Origin: JAGRGG01 sp965217265
GTDB taxonomy: Bacteria; Pseudomonadota; Alphaproteobacteria; Geminicoccales; Geminicoccaceae
Length of the DNA: 64,000 nt
Assembly (NCBI GenBank): GCA_965217265.1
Contig: CBDCHP010000012.1
Span: 372,001-436,000, forward strand
Direction of reading: 5' to 3'
Position 1 is the stretch's first letter. Each line of letters opens with the position of its first letter. Below are positions 26,691 through 35,447 of the stretch, in pieces. A program made the translations under genes and the position numbers. A model generated the notes under the pieces. The model ran no database searches. It was not told where the DNA came from and saw nothing but the letters and a program-made list of their open reading frames with translations.

Positions 26691-27496
26691 GCGACGCGAG
26701 CGGGGCCGCGCGACCCTACCCGCCGACGCTCGCGCGGTTTCGGGCCTATCTTCGCCACCTCTATTTCGGCGTGCAGCGGGACGCCGCCTTGTTCCAGTAC
26801 GCGCTGCTCGCCTTCGACGTGGTGACGGTCGGCTTCTTTCTCGCCGTCAGCTTCGTCCACGAGGCGCCCTGGATCGTCGGCCTTGACGCCGTCATCGCGG
26901 TCGTCTTGATCCTCGACTTCGCCGCCCGCGCCTGGATCGCCGCCCGCCCGCTGCGCCACCTCGTACGCACGACGACGCTAGCGGACGCCATCGTCATCTT
27001 CTCGCTCGTCGTGCCGGCCTTCATGTCGCAGTTCGCCTTCCTGCGCGTGTTGCGTGCGATGCGACTCTTGCGTTCCTATCACGTGCTGGGTCTCTTGCGC
27101 CGCCGCTACCCTTGGGTGCGGGCGAACGAGGAGTCGCTGCACGCGGTCATCAACCTCGTCGTCTTCCTCTTCATCGTCACCGCCGTCGTCTACGTCACCC
27201 AGCAGGGGCGCAACGAGGCGATCGGCAACTACGCCGACGCCTTTTATTTCACCGTGACGACGCTGACCACGACCGGCTTCGGCGACATCACGCTGGAGGG
27301 CACGTCCGGGCGGATGCTCGCAGCGCTGATCATGATCTTCGGCATCTCGCTCTTCATCCGCCTCGTCCAGACCCTGTTTCGCCCGGCCAAGGTCCGCTTT
27401 CGCTGCCCCCGCTGCGGCCTCATGCGCCACGACCCCGACGCCGTCCACTGCAAGCACTGCGGCACGGTGATCGACATCCCCAACGAGGGGGAGTGA
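26687..27496 (+). CDS. Voltage-gated-like potassium channel with C-terminal zinc ribbon
   Basis: 269 residues from the GTG at 26687. Six-helix channel layout: hydrophobic segments from about residue 35 onward, an S4-like basic helix (FLRVLRAMRLLRSYHVLGLL, about 115-134), and a pore with TTLTTTGFGDITLEG (about 195-209), the TGFGD potassium filter. The tail carries a rubredoxin-like zinc ribbon, CPRCGLMRHD then HCKHCGTVI (about 238-262), which is unusual for such channels and may sense redox state or metal. It overlaps the GST gene. Convergent with the next gene across S2. Confidence 0.9.
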   Translation: MSDASGAARPYPPTLARFRAYLRHLYFGVQRDAALFQYALLAFDVVTVGFFLAVSFVHEAPWIVGLDAVIAVVLILDFAARAWIAARPLRHLVRTTTLADAIVIFSLVVPAFMSQFAFLRVLRAMRLLRSYHVLGLLRRRYPWVRANEESLHAVINLVVFLFIVTAVVYVTQQGRNEAIGNYADAFYFTVTTLTTTGFGDITLEGTSGRMLAALIMIFGISLFIRLVQTLFRPAKVRFRCPRCGLMRHDPDAVHCKHCGTVIDIPNEGE

Positions 27497-27518
27497 GGGT
27501 CGCGAGCGGCCTTCATCA

Positions 27519-27622
27519 CGCCCCGGACCTGATCCGGGGCCTAACCGATCCCGCCCGAAAGCCGCTCGATGAATGTCTTTGCAGCTTGAACCTTTAGGCC
27601 CCGGATCAAGTTCGGGGCGTGA
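27519..27622. repeat. S element copy 2 (double hairpin between convergent genes)
   Basis: Two palindromes, CGCCCCGGACCTGATCCGGG and GGCCCCGGATCAAGTTCGG (continuing GGCG), flank a 55-base spacer containing GCCCGAAAGCCGCTCGATGAA and GCAGCTTGAACC. It lies between the convergent channel and WYL-like genes. Elements of this kind are common in alphaproteobacterial genomes and fit bidirectional termination. Confidence 0.75.
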
Positions 27623-27638
27623 ACGCGCCTCATCGGCG

Positions 27639-27974
27639 TTAGAGGCGGCAGACGAAGCCGAGGCGGTATTGGGCACCCCGCAGGTCGAAGCGGGCGTCCG
27701 GCTTGAACGGGTCGTCGGTGAGGGTCAGGGACGCGATGCGGCGGACCTCGAAGCTGCGACGTTCGAGGCGATCTGGCGGATCGACGTCGGCCGGGTTCTC
27801 GACCTGCACGCCCGCCACGTTCACCTTGCCCGTCGTCGAATGGAACACGGCGTAGGGGGCGAACAGGCGGTGCGCGGCGTCGTCGCCGTAGCGCAGCCTG
27901 ACCAAGCGCCGCGCCCCGATCGCTTCGCACAAGATCCGCTCCAGGTCGGTGCGGCGCGGGTGAAGGGGTGGCAT
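27639..27974 (-). CDS. Small WYL-like domain protein (tentative)
   Basis: 111 residues. The pattern LCEAIGARRLVRLRYGDDAA, then LFAPYAVFHSTTG and FEVRRIASLTLTDDPFKPD resembles the beta-rich WYL ligand-binding domain of bacterial regulators, without a DNA-binding domain. Stand-alone WYL-like proteins exist; function is not known. Start ATG 27974 is the first in frame. Convergent with the ion channel across S2, divergent from the VOC gene. Confidence 0.5.
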   Translation of the reverse strand: MPPLHPRRTDLERILCEAIGARRLVRLRYGDDAAHRLFAPYAVFHSTTGKVNVAGVQVENPADVDPPDRLERRSFEVRRIASLTLTDDPFKPDARFDLRGAQYRLGFVCRL

Positions 27975-28098
27975 GGGCTCATGCTAATCGGCCCGGACGT
28001 GCGTGGCAACGCGACGACGCGAACGCCGCGGCCTCCTTTCGCCGCCGCCCATTTGCGGCTAAGCCCGTCGCGACCTTAACGCCAAGAAGGAAGGCGCA

Positions 28099-28494
28099 AT
28101 GGCCAAGGCCGTTCACATGATGGTGCGGGTGCTCGACATGGATCGCTCGATCGCGTTCTACGAACAGGCGTTCGGGCTCGGCGTCGCCAACCGGTTCGAC
28201 TTCGATTCGTTCGAGCTGGTCTATCTCAGGAACGAGGCGACGCCGTTCGAGGTCGAGTTGACCTCGAACAAGGACCGCGCAGAGGCCTACGACCTCGGCG
28301 ACGGGTACGGGCACGTCGCCTTCACGGTCGACGATCTGGAAGCCGAGCACAAGCGGATGCAGGGGGCCGGCGTTGCCGTCGGCGACGTCAAGTCGCTGGA
28401 GCACGGCGGGCGGACGCTGGCGAAATTCTTCTTCGTCACCGACCCGGACGGGTACAAGATCGAGGTGATCCAGCGCGGCGGGCGCTACGCCTAG
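28099..28494 (+). CDS. Glyoxalase/VOC-family protein (lactoylglutathione lyase-like)
   Basis: 131 residues with an AAGGAAGG Shine-Dalgarno. Two beta-alpha-beta-beta-beta modules: HMMVRVLDMDRSIAFYEQAF and GYGHVAFTVDDLEAEHKRM, with FFVTDPDGYKIEVIQRGG at the end. Metal ligands of GloA-type enzymes (His6, Glu about 53, His about 77, Glu about 124) are plausible in place. It may detoxify methylglyoxal as glutathione adduct. Ends in TAG; the dehydrogenase operon begins 33 bases on. Confidence 0.88.
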   Translation: MAKAVHMMVRVLDMDRSIAFYEQAFGLGVANRFDFDSFELVYLRNEATPFEVELTSNKDRAEAYDLGDGYGHVAFTVDDLEAEHKRMQGAGVAVGDVKSLEHGGRTLAKFFFVTDPDGYKIEVIQRGGRYA

Positions 28495-28527
28495 GCCGGC
28501 TTCGGATCGTCAAAGGAGGCTGAACGA

Positions 28528-29151
28528 ATGAGTATCACGGTGCATTCGCGCGACCGCGCGAACGACGCGCCGCCCCGGCCCGGCCGGCGGGTTCGACTGG
28601 ACCGGCGGCGGTTTCTCGCGACCGGCTTGGGCGGGCTCGGCGCCTACGTCGTGGCGTATCAAGGTGCCACCTAGATCGTCGGGCCGAACAAGGCCTGGGC
28701 GGCGGGGGTCGACACGTTCGCGCCGGGATTGGCCGACACGCTACTCAAGATGACCCGCGCCCTCTACCCGCACGACTTCTTGGGCGACGTGCACTACGCG
28801 CAGGTGGTGCAGGACCTCGACGGCGAGGTCTCGGGCTTCGACGACAAGGAGCGGCTGGAGATGCTCAAAAGCGGCATGGCCGCCCTGGACGAGGCGGCGG
28901 GCGGCACCTTCACGAGCGCCGACGCCGAGCAGAAGGAGGCGGCCTTGAAGAAGATCGAGGGCACGCCGTTCTTCGAGGCGGTGCGCTCGAAGACCGTGGT
29001 CGGGCTCTACAACCAGCCCGAGGTCTGGAAGCAGTTCGGCTACGAGGGGCCGTCCTTCGAGGAGGGCGGCTACCTGTACCGCGGCTTCGACGACTTGAGC
29101 TGGCTGCCCGACCCGCCGGCCGAGGCCAGTCCGCCGGTCCAGGCAGGTTGA
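28528..29151 (+). CDS. Tat-exported gluconate 2-dehydrogenase subunit 3-like protein, interrupted by in-frame TAG
   Basis: ATG 28528 follows AAGGAGG and opens a Tat signal peptide (RRRFLATGLGGLGAYVVAY, about 26-44). Codon 49 is TAG (28672-28674), within the end of the signal region. The same frame then continues without a stop for 158 codons: IVGPNKAWAAG, LLKMTRALYPHDFLGDVHYA and EGTPFFEAVRSKTVVGLYNQ, all characteristic of the small subunit of flavin-dependent periplasmic dehydrogenases. Without readthrough only a restart (for example TTG 28729) could make the mature part, and it would lack the export signal. The GMC flavoprotein follows after 16 bases and has no signal of its own, so it would normally be exported by hitch-hiking on this subunit. 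Either a young nonsense mutation or an amber-suppressed gene. Confidence 0.8.
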
Positions 29152-29167
29152 GAGGGAGGCATAGACG

Positions 29168-30730
29168 ATGGCAACGAAGACGTTCGACAAGAACGACGAC
29201 GCGGTGGTGGCGATCGTGGGATCCGGCGCCGGCGGCGGCACCTTGGCGCACGAGTTGTGCGAGCGCGGGATCAACGTGGTCCTGTTCGAGGCCGGCGCGC
29301 GGCAGAGCCCCGAGACTTACGTCAACGACGAGTGGGCCTCGTTCGCGCAACTGGCGTGGCTGGATCTGCGCCACGCCTCGGGCGACTGGCGGGTGGTGCA
29401 CGACTTTCCCAACCTGCCGGCCTGGATCTGCAAGACCGTCGGCGGCACCACGACGCACTGGGCCGGGGCGTCGCTGCGCATCCAAGAGCACGAGTTCAAG
29501 GCGAAGACGAACTACGGCGGGGTTGATGGGGCCAACCTGCTCGACTGGCCGATCGGCCTTGCCGACCTGGAGCCCTACTACGCCAAGGCCGAGGGCAAGA
29601 TGGGCGTGACCCGGACCAACGGCATTCCGGGCCTGCCAGGCAACAACAACTTCAAGGTGCTCTACGACGGCGCCACCAAGCTCGGCTACAAGGCGTGCCA
29701 CACCGGGCGGATGGCGATCAACTCAGAGCCGCGCGACGACCGCAACCCTTGCCAGCAGCTGGGCTTTTGCTTCCAGGGCTGCAAGATGGGGGCGAAGTGG
29801 TCGACGCTCTACTCCGAGATCCCCAAAGGCCTCGCGACCGGACGGCTGGAGTTGCGCCCCGAGAGCCAAGTTCTCCAGGTCCAGCACGACGAGGGCGGCA
29901 AGGTGACGGGCGTGCTCTACGCCGACGCCAAGGGCGACCGGCACGTGCAAAAGGCGCGCGTGGTGGCGATCGCCGGCAACTCGATCGAGAGCCCGCGCCT
30001 CCTCCTCAACTCAAGCTCCTCGATGTTCCCGGACGGGCTCGCCAACTCATCGGGCCAAGTCGGGCACAACTACATGCGCCACACGACGGGCTCGGTCTAC
30101 GGCCACATGCCGGAGCCCGTGCGCATGTGGCGCGGCACGGTCATGGCCGGCATCGTCCAGGACGAGGCGCGGCACGACACCAAGCGCGGCTTTGCCGGCG
30201 GCTACGAACTGGAGACGATCTCGCTCGGCCTGCCGTTCATGGCGTCGTTCCTCGACCCCACCGCCTGGGGGTCCGAGTTCGCGCGCAAGATGGAGACCTA
30301 CGACCACATGGCGGGCTTGTGGATCGTTGGCGAGGACATGCCGCAGGCCGACAACCGCGTGACCCTGCACGACAGCGACAAGGACCCGTTCGGGATGCCG
30401 GTACCCGTCGTGACGTTCAAGGACCACCCCAACGACAAGGCTATGCGCGAGCACGCCTACAAGCAGGGCATCGCGCTCTACGAGGCCGCCGGGGCGAGAG
30501 AATCGTTCAAGGTGCCGCCCTACCCCTCGACGCACAATCTCGGCACCAACCGGATGAGCGCCAAAGCCGCCGACGGCGTCGTCAACGGCTGGGGCCAGAC
30601 GCACGACGTCGCCAACCTGTTCGTCTCGGACGGCTCGCAGTTCACGACGGGTGCCGCCGAGAACCCGACCCTCACCATCGTGGCGCTGGCGATCCGGCAG
30701 GCGGACATGATGGGGAAGAAGGAGATCTGA
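29168..30730 (+). CDS. GMC-family FAD-dependent dehydrogenase (gluconate dehydrogenase large-subunit-like)
   Basis: 520-residue flavoprotein. FAD-binding Rossmann motif IVGSGAGGGTLAHELCERG (about 15-33); KTVGGTTTHWAGASLR (about 93-108), where FAD is held; C-terminal TNRMSAKAADGVVNG and FTTGAAENPTLTIVALAIRQ, the GMC oxidoreductase C-terminal signature. It forms a two-gene operon with the Tat-signal small subunit upstream. No cytochrome c subunit is encoded next to it, so the electron acceptor is not evident. Substrate may be a sugar, polyol or sugar acid. Frame is intact. The TGA is shared with repeat R6. Confidence 0.9.
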   Translation: MATKTFDKNDDAVVAIVGSGAGGGTLAHELCERGINVVLFEAGARQSPETYVNDEWASFAQLAWLDLRHASGDWRVVHDFPNLPAWICKTVGGTTTHWAGASLRIQEHEFKAKTNYGGVDGANLLDWPIGLADLEPYYAKAEGKMGVTRTNGIPGLPGNNNFKVLYDGATKLGYKACHTGRMAINSEPRDDRNPCQQLGFCFQGCKMGAKWSTLYSEIPKGLATGRLELRPESQVLQVQHDEGGKVTGVLYADAKGDRHVQKARVVAIAGNSIESPRLLLNSSSSMFPDGLANSSGQVGHNYMRHTTGSVYGHMPEPVRMWRGTVMAGIVQDEARHDTKRGFAGGYELETISLGLPFMASFLDPTAWGSEFARKMETYDHMAGLWIVGEDMPQADNRVTLHDSDKDPFGMPVPVVTFKDHPNDKAMREHAYKQGIALYEAAGARESFKVPPYPSTHNLGTNRMSAKAADGVVNGWGQTHDVANLFVSDGSQFTTGAAENPTLTIVALAIRQADMMGKKEI

Positions 30731-30877
30731 CGCTTCGCGGCGCTGCGCCCGGCTTCTTTTTTCTCTTTTTTGCCAGTGTCAACGTAGGAGGCTGGCCGGG
30801 GCGCCGAAGGCCAGCCTCGATACAAAGTTAAAAAGAAGAGAAAAAAGCCTGCGCGGCGAGCGCAACGCGAAGCGTTC
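30729..30877. repeat. R element copy 6 (inverted orientation)
   Basis: Starts in the TGA of the GMC gene (TGACGCTTCGCGG). The core is reversed relative to most copies: GTGTCAACGTAGGAGGCTGGCC lies in the left half. The right arm GCGAAGCGTTC runs into the 3' end of the CoA-transferase remnant. One of two inverted copies, showing the element is not tied to one gene orientation. Confidence 0.85.
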
Positions 30878-30887
30878 ACCTCACGGC

Positions 30888-31661
30888 TCAAAGCGGCCTC
30901 GGCGGCACGCTCGCTCTCGTAGATGGTGGGGCGGCGCCGTAAGGCCGACGTCGAGTAGCGCGACACCTTGGCGTAGAGGCGCGCTTCGAGGCCGTCCACC
31001 ATGCGGTTCCAGGCGTGGACGACCTCCTCGTCGATCCGCGTCCGGTCGTAGTTGACGACCACGTCCACCTTGTGCCCGAGCGGTTCGAGCACGGCCTCGA
31101 CCCGTCGCCGGCCCCGGCGGGCTTCGGGCCGAAGCGCGAGACGTTGACGTTGCCCTCGCCTGCCTCGGCCATGCCGAGGCAGGCGAGGTCGAGCCCGCCG
31201 CCGTCGTAGAAGTCGAACTGCTGGTTTTGCGCGATGATCGCCTCGGCGTTGAGGGCGGCGACGCCCTCGGGTGCCTTGTAGCGGTTGGTGAAGTAGCGCG
31301 TGGCGTAGGTCTGCGCGTGCAGGTCGGGCGGCGTCAGCACCACGGCGTCGACCAGGGCGCCGGAGATCACCATTTCGCGCGCCGGCAGGCTGCCGCCCGC
31401 CACGGCCTGATCGACCTGGATGATCACCACGCCCAGCCCTGGTGCCGCGAGCCGGTTGAGCCCGCGGTCCTCGCCGTCGCCCTGCCCGGCGGCGAAGATC
31501 AGCGTCAGGTCCCGCGGCCCACCCTCGGCCTCGAAGCGGTCGGCGAGTGCTTTGAGGAGCGCGTCGGGCACGCCGGCGCCGACGAAGCCCGAGGTGGTGA
31601 CGGTGTCGCCCGCGTGGACGGGTGCCGCGGCGCTGGCGGCGGGGACGATCTTGTTGGTCAC
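30888..31661 (-). pseudogene. Acyl-CoA:acetate/3-ketoacid CoA-transferase remnant with internal deletions and a frameshift
   Basis: GTG 31661 with GGGAGGAG upstream starts a protein like the N-terminus of YdiF-type CoA-transferases (TTSGFVGAGVPDALLKALAD, GDGEDRGLNRLAAPGL). Compared with the family pattern it then jumps to the distant VVIIQVDQAVAGGSLPAREM block, again to FDFYDGGGLDLACLGMAEAG, and stops resembling it after NVSRFGPKPAG. From about 31110 the match resumes in another frame (VEAVLEPLGHKVDVVVNYD, then SRYSTSAL), a C-terminal segment of long family members. At least three internal segments, including the region expected to hold the catalytic Glu, seem to be missing. No premature stop is needed to break it. 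The paired permease lies upstream. Confidence 0.75.
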
Positions 31662-31733
31662 GGCCGCCTCTCCTCCCCTTGGAGCGTCTTTTACCGGCGT
31701 ATTTTCCGATCGCAAAGCCCGGCTGGAAAATGC

Positions 31734-33119
31734 TCAGAGCCCGAGCGATCCGAGCAGGATCACCACGATCGTGGCGACGACCGGGATCGCGACCGCGCAG
31801 ACGAAGATGTCGCCGTAGCTCTGCTTGTGCGTCAGCCCGGTGATGGCGAGCAGCGTGATCACCGCGCCGTTGTGCGGCAGGGCGTCGAAGCCGCCCGAGG
31901 ACAAGGCGGTGACGCGGTGCATCAACGCCAGGCTGACGTTCTGGTCCTGCGCCATCTGGGCGAACTGCTCCCCGAGCGCGTCGAGCGCGATCGACATGCC
32001 GCCCGAGGCCGAGCCGGTGATGCCGGCCAGCACGTTGACCGCGACCGCGAGCGAGGCGATCGGGTTGGTCGGGAACAGCCCCAAGACCGCGTCGCGGATG
32101 ATGCCGAACGCCGGCAGCGAGGCGATGACGGCGCCGTAGCCGACCTCGGAGGCCGTGTTGAAGATCGGCAGGAGCGAGCCCATCGTGCCCTTGTTCACCG
32201 TCTCCTTCGCGTCGGCGAAGCGCCGCCAGTTCATCGCCAAGGCCAGCAGGATCGAGAGCACCAGGGCGCCGATGATCGCCCAGATGCCGCGAACGGCGGT
32301 GACGCTCGTCTCGCCGTATTCCGGCTCGGCCAGGTACGACGTGTCCATCATCGGGATGACGACGTAGGTGAACAGGGCGTTCAAGGCGATGACCGCCACG
32401 GCCGGCGCCACCGCGACGGCGAAGACCGGCAGGCCCCGCTCGGGGTCGTCGGCGGCGTCGGCCGCGGTCGGGGCGTGCTTGCCGTAGCCCTCGCCCCGGC
32501 CGTGGGCCGCTCTTGAGCGCCGGTTGAGCCACAAGACGCCGCCCACCAGCATGATGAGCCCGGCGAGCGTGCCGAGGAAGGGTGCGGCGAACGGCGTCGT
32601 GCCGAAGAACGGCATCGGGATCGCGTTTTGGATCGCCGGCGTGCCCGGCAGCGCCGTCATGGTGAAGGTGAAGGAGCCGAGCGCGATCGCCGCCGGCAGG
32701 AGCCGCTTTGGCACGTCGGCCCGCTTGAAGAGCGCGTTGGCGATCGGGTAGACCGCGAACGCCACGACGAACAGCGACACGCCGCCGTAGGTCAGCACGC
32801 CGCAGGCCAGCACCACCGCCGCGATCGCCTGGTTGGTGCCGATCCAATCGACGATCTTCTCGGCGATGACCCGCGCCGAGCCGCTGTCGGCCATCACCTT
32901 GCCGAAGATCGCGCCTAAGAGGAACAGCGGGAAGTAGGTGATCACGTAGCCGCCGAGCGCTTGCATGAAGACCTGGGTGTAGGTTGCCATCACCGGCAGG
33001 CCGCCGCTCATCAACACCGCCAGCGTCGCCAGGATCGGCGCCAGGATCAGCACGTTGATCCCGCGATAGGCGAGATACATCAGCAAGCCCAGCGACAAGA
33101 CGATGCCGAGCAGGCCCAT
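31734..33119 (-). CDS. GntP-family permease
   Basis: 461-residue inner-membrane transporter with about 11-12 hydrophobic segments and a charged hydrophilic loop at about 195-225. Family features include YFPLFLLGAIFGKVMADSGS (about 61-80), LTYGGVSLFVVAFAVYPIA and MSIALDALGEQFAQMAQ. GntP members move gluconate or other organic acids with protons; next to an acyl-CoA:ketoacid CoA-transferase the likely substrate is a short hydroxy- or keto-acid such as hydroxybutyrate. The gene is complete although its enzymatic partner (72 bases downstream) is decayed. Confidence 0.9.
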   Translation of the reverse strand: MGLLGIVLSLGLLMYLAYRGINVLILAPILATLAVLMSGGLPVMATYTQVFMQALGGYVITYFPLFLLGAIFGKVMADSGSARVIAEKIVDWIGTNQAIAAVVLACGVLTYGGVSLFVVAFAVYPIANALFKRADVPKRLLPAAIALGSFTFTMTALPGTPAIQNAIPMPFFGTTPFAAPFLGTLAGLIMLVGGVLWLNRRSRAAHGRGEGYGKHAPTAADAADDPERGLPVFAVAVAPAVAVIALNALFTYVVIPMMDTSYLAEPEYGETSVTAVRGIWAIIGALVLSILLALAMNWRRFADAKETVNKGTMGSLLPIFNTASEVGYGAVIASLPAFGIIRDAVLGLFPTNPIASLAVAVNVLAGITGSASGGMSIALDALGEQFAQMAQDQNVSLALMHRVTALSSGGFDALPHNGAVITLLAITGLTHKQSYGDIFVCAVAIPVVATIVVILLGSLGL

Positions 33120-33193
33120 GGGCGGTTCTCCCTTATGCGTCGCCTTCTTCGCGTGCGTCGCGCGCGGCGATCATCGTCGTGCGGCGCAGGGTG

Positions 33194-33838
33194 TCAGAAA
33201 TTGACGCCCACCTGCGCGGTAATCGTGGTCGTCACCTGCGTCCAATCGGCGCTGCCGCCGAAGGTCGCCTCGATCTCGCCCCGGTCGGCGCGGGCGGCGA
33301 GGCGCAAGCCCAAGTAGGTCCAGGGCGTGACGTCGAAGTCGAAGCCGGTGAAGAGCGTGCCGGCGAGCGAGTCGTAGTCGCCGTCCAACTCGACTTCGAG
33401 GAGGTCGTTGTCGAACTGCTCGTAATTGGCGTCGACCCAGGTCTGGCCGATGCCGGCGCCGACGTAGGGATGGTAGGGGCCGAAGCCGCCGCGAAGGGCG
33501 GCCAAGAACATGGCGCCGTAGGCGTCGCGGTCGCCGCTGATGTCGTTGTCGTCGATCTCGATCTCCAGCCCGGCATGGTCATAAAAGCCCTGCACGCCCA
33601 GCGAGATCCCCAAGGGAAAGTCGAGCCACGCGGTCAGGTTGGCGGCACCGCCGACGCCGCCGCCGACGAAGTCGTCGACGCCGGTGAGCGCCTCGGCTTG
33701 GCTGTCGAGGTCGCCGAAGACGAGGGCGCCGGCCCCGCCGCCGCCGAATTCGAGCCGGAGCGACTGGGCCTCGGCCGGGGTTGCCAAGCCCGAGGCCAGG
33801 AAGGGGGCGAGAAGGAGGGCGCGCGAGAAAAGCGTCAC
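33194..33838 (-). CDS. Outer-membrane beta-barrel protein
   Basis: 214 residues with a signal peptide (about 1-25, ending PAEAQ), alternating amphipathic strands (LTAWLDFPLGISLGVQGFYD, WTYLGLRLAARAD) and a C-terminal Phe (TITAQVGVNF), the usual signal for BAM-dependent insertion. Eight-stranded OmpA/OmpW-like barrels have this size. Acidic loops (EIEIDDNDISGD) face outside. Function unknown. It ends 74 bases beyond the GntP start on the same strand. Confidence 0.82.
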   Translation of the reverse strand: MTLFSRALLLAPFLASGLATPAEAQSLRLEFGGGGAGALVFGDLDSQAEALTGVDDFVGGGVGGAANLTAWLDFPLGISLGVQGFYDHAGLEIEIDDNDISGDRDAYGAMFLAALRGGFGPYHPYVGAGIGQTWVDANYEQFDNDLLEVELDGDYDSLAGTLFTGFDFDVTPWTYLGLRLAARADRGEIEATFGGSADWTQVTTTITAQVGVNF

Positions 33839-33974
33839 GTGGTCGTCCTGCGAAGGGGGCGGGATGCCCTCCTCTGCCCCGGCGGCCCGGTTCGGTCAAG
33901 CCGGGCGCCTATCATCATCTTGTCGCAGGGCTAGGTCTAACTTCCTCTTCAACCAAACCATAAGGAGAGGGGGA

Positions 33975-35318
33975 ATGCGTCGCACCGTAATGGCGGTTGC
34001 GGTGGTGCTCGGCCTTGGTGGGATCGCCCGGGCGCAGGACCTGCCGGCCTACGATCCGCCGCCCGACCTGTCGGGCGGCATGACCTGGGCCGGCTCCGAC
34101 ACCGAGCGCGAATTGCTCGACGCCTGGGGTCGGGCATTCGAGCAACTGCACCCCGACGTCGAGGTCGCTGGCGAGAACGAGGGCTCGGCCACGGCGCCGC
34201 CCGCTCTCGTCGAGGGACGCGCGACGCTGGGTGCGATGAGCCGGCCGATGACCGACGGCGAGGCGGCCCTGTTCGAGGAGACCAAGGGCCGCGCGCCGAC
34301 GCCGGTCACGATCGCCCTCGACGCGCTCGCCGTCTTCGCCAACGACGCGATCCAGACGCTCGGCACCTTCCTCAGCTCCAACAGCCACCGGCCCTGGTGG
34401 ATCTTGTGGCTCTACGCCTGCTCGATCCTGGTCGCCGTTCTGGTCTACGGCTGGTGGGCGAACTACGGCGACGTCGCCTACGGCCGGCTGGAGAAGTTCC
34501 CCGAGCCCGCGGACGGGATCACCTGGATCCACGCGATCCCGCCGATCTTCATCGTACTGCTGACCCGCTACGGCATCCCGGTCTCGACGACGTTCTTGAT
34601 CCTGACCGTGTCCGCGCCGACCAATATGCAGGCGATCTTGATCAAGTCGGTCATGGGCTACGGCGTCGCCTTCGTCGTCGGCATCGCCGTCTACTTCGCC
34701 GTCGCGCGCCTCATCGAGAGCCGGTTCATCAGCACCCACAGTCCCGGCAGGAACCCCGGCTGGTACTGGGTCGTGCTGCAGTGGGCCTCTACCGGCTTCT
34801 TGTGGAGCTAGTGGCTGATCCAGGACCTCGCCAACATCTTCGTCTACCTGCCGCGCACGCTCGGGATCGAACTCCTGATCTTCGCCGTCATCCTGATGCT
34901 GTTCATCCACGCGATCATCTTCGCCGGACGCGGCGGCGAGATCCAGGCCATCGTCAACTCCAAGACCAACACGACCGACATCCGCTCGGCGACGATCGTC
35001 GACTTCATCTACGGCCTGATCCTCGTCTTCTTCAAGGAGTGGTCGAACCTGCCGATGTCGACGACCTGGGTGTTCCTGGGCCTGCTCGCCGGGCGCGAGT
35101 TGGCGATCACCTTCATGGTCAAGAACCGCCCGGTGCGCGAGGCGGCCGGGATCGCCGCCAGGGACGCCGGCAAGGCCACGCTTGGGCTCGCGGTCAGCAT
35201 CGCGCTGGCGCTCGGCCTGCCGGCGCTCGATCGCCTCGTCACCGGCCGCGACGCGGTGCAGGAGGCCGGCACGCCGCCGCGGGCGAAAGCGAAGGAGGTG
35301 GCCGTCAAGGTGCCCTGA
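33975..35318 (+). pseudogene. Chimeric PstS-like / phosphate-permease-like gene with in-frame TAG
   Basis: ATG 33975 after AAGGAGAGGGGG opens a signal peptide and the first about 115 residues of a PstS-type phosphate-binding protein (GSDTERELLDAWGRAFEQLH, GRATLGAMSRPMT, TPVTIALDALAVF). At about 34340 the frame passes without a break into the middle of a PiT-like polytopic permease (FANDAIQTLGTFLSSN, YGDVAYGRLEKFPEP, YGIPVSTTFLILTVSAPTN). Codon 279 is TAG (34809-34811); the same frame continues (WLIQDLANIFVYLPRTLGIE) to a TGA at 35316-35318. The simplest reading is a deletion that fused two genes, removing the PstS C-terminus and permease N-terminus, followed or preceded by a nonsense change. 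A functional fusion is unlikely because the ligand-binding half-domain is incomplete. Confidence 0.75.
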
Positions 35319-35372
35319 TGTTTCGCATGCGCTGGGCGCGGCCTTTCTTTTTTTCTTTTTTACAATTTGGTC
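35318..35372. repeat. R element copy 7 (left arm only, degenerate)
   Basis: ATGTTTCGCATGCGCTGGGC followed by a polypyrimidine tract and ACAATTTGGTC, starting in the stop codon of the phosphate-permease chimera. Core and right arm are not recognisable. Position matches the other copies. Confidence 0.6.
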
Positions 35373-35447
35373 AGGGAGGTTTGACCGCCGGAACCCCGTC
35401 GGGCACGTAGCGCTTCTAAGCGTGCGTGACCGACGGGGAGACAGTAA

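Noticed and set aside
30520..32847. 775-codon minus-strand frame through repeat R6, the CoA-transferase remnant and the permease
   Set aside because: Most is out-of-frame shadow of the GntP gene. Only its segment near 30910-31110 (VEAVLEPLGHKVDVVVNYD) is meaningful, as the shifted C-terminus of the CoA-transferase remnant.
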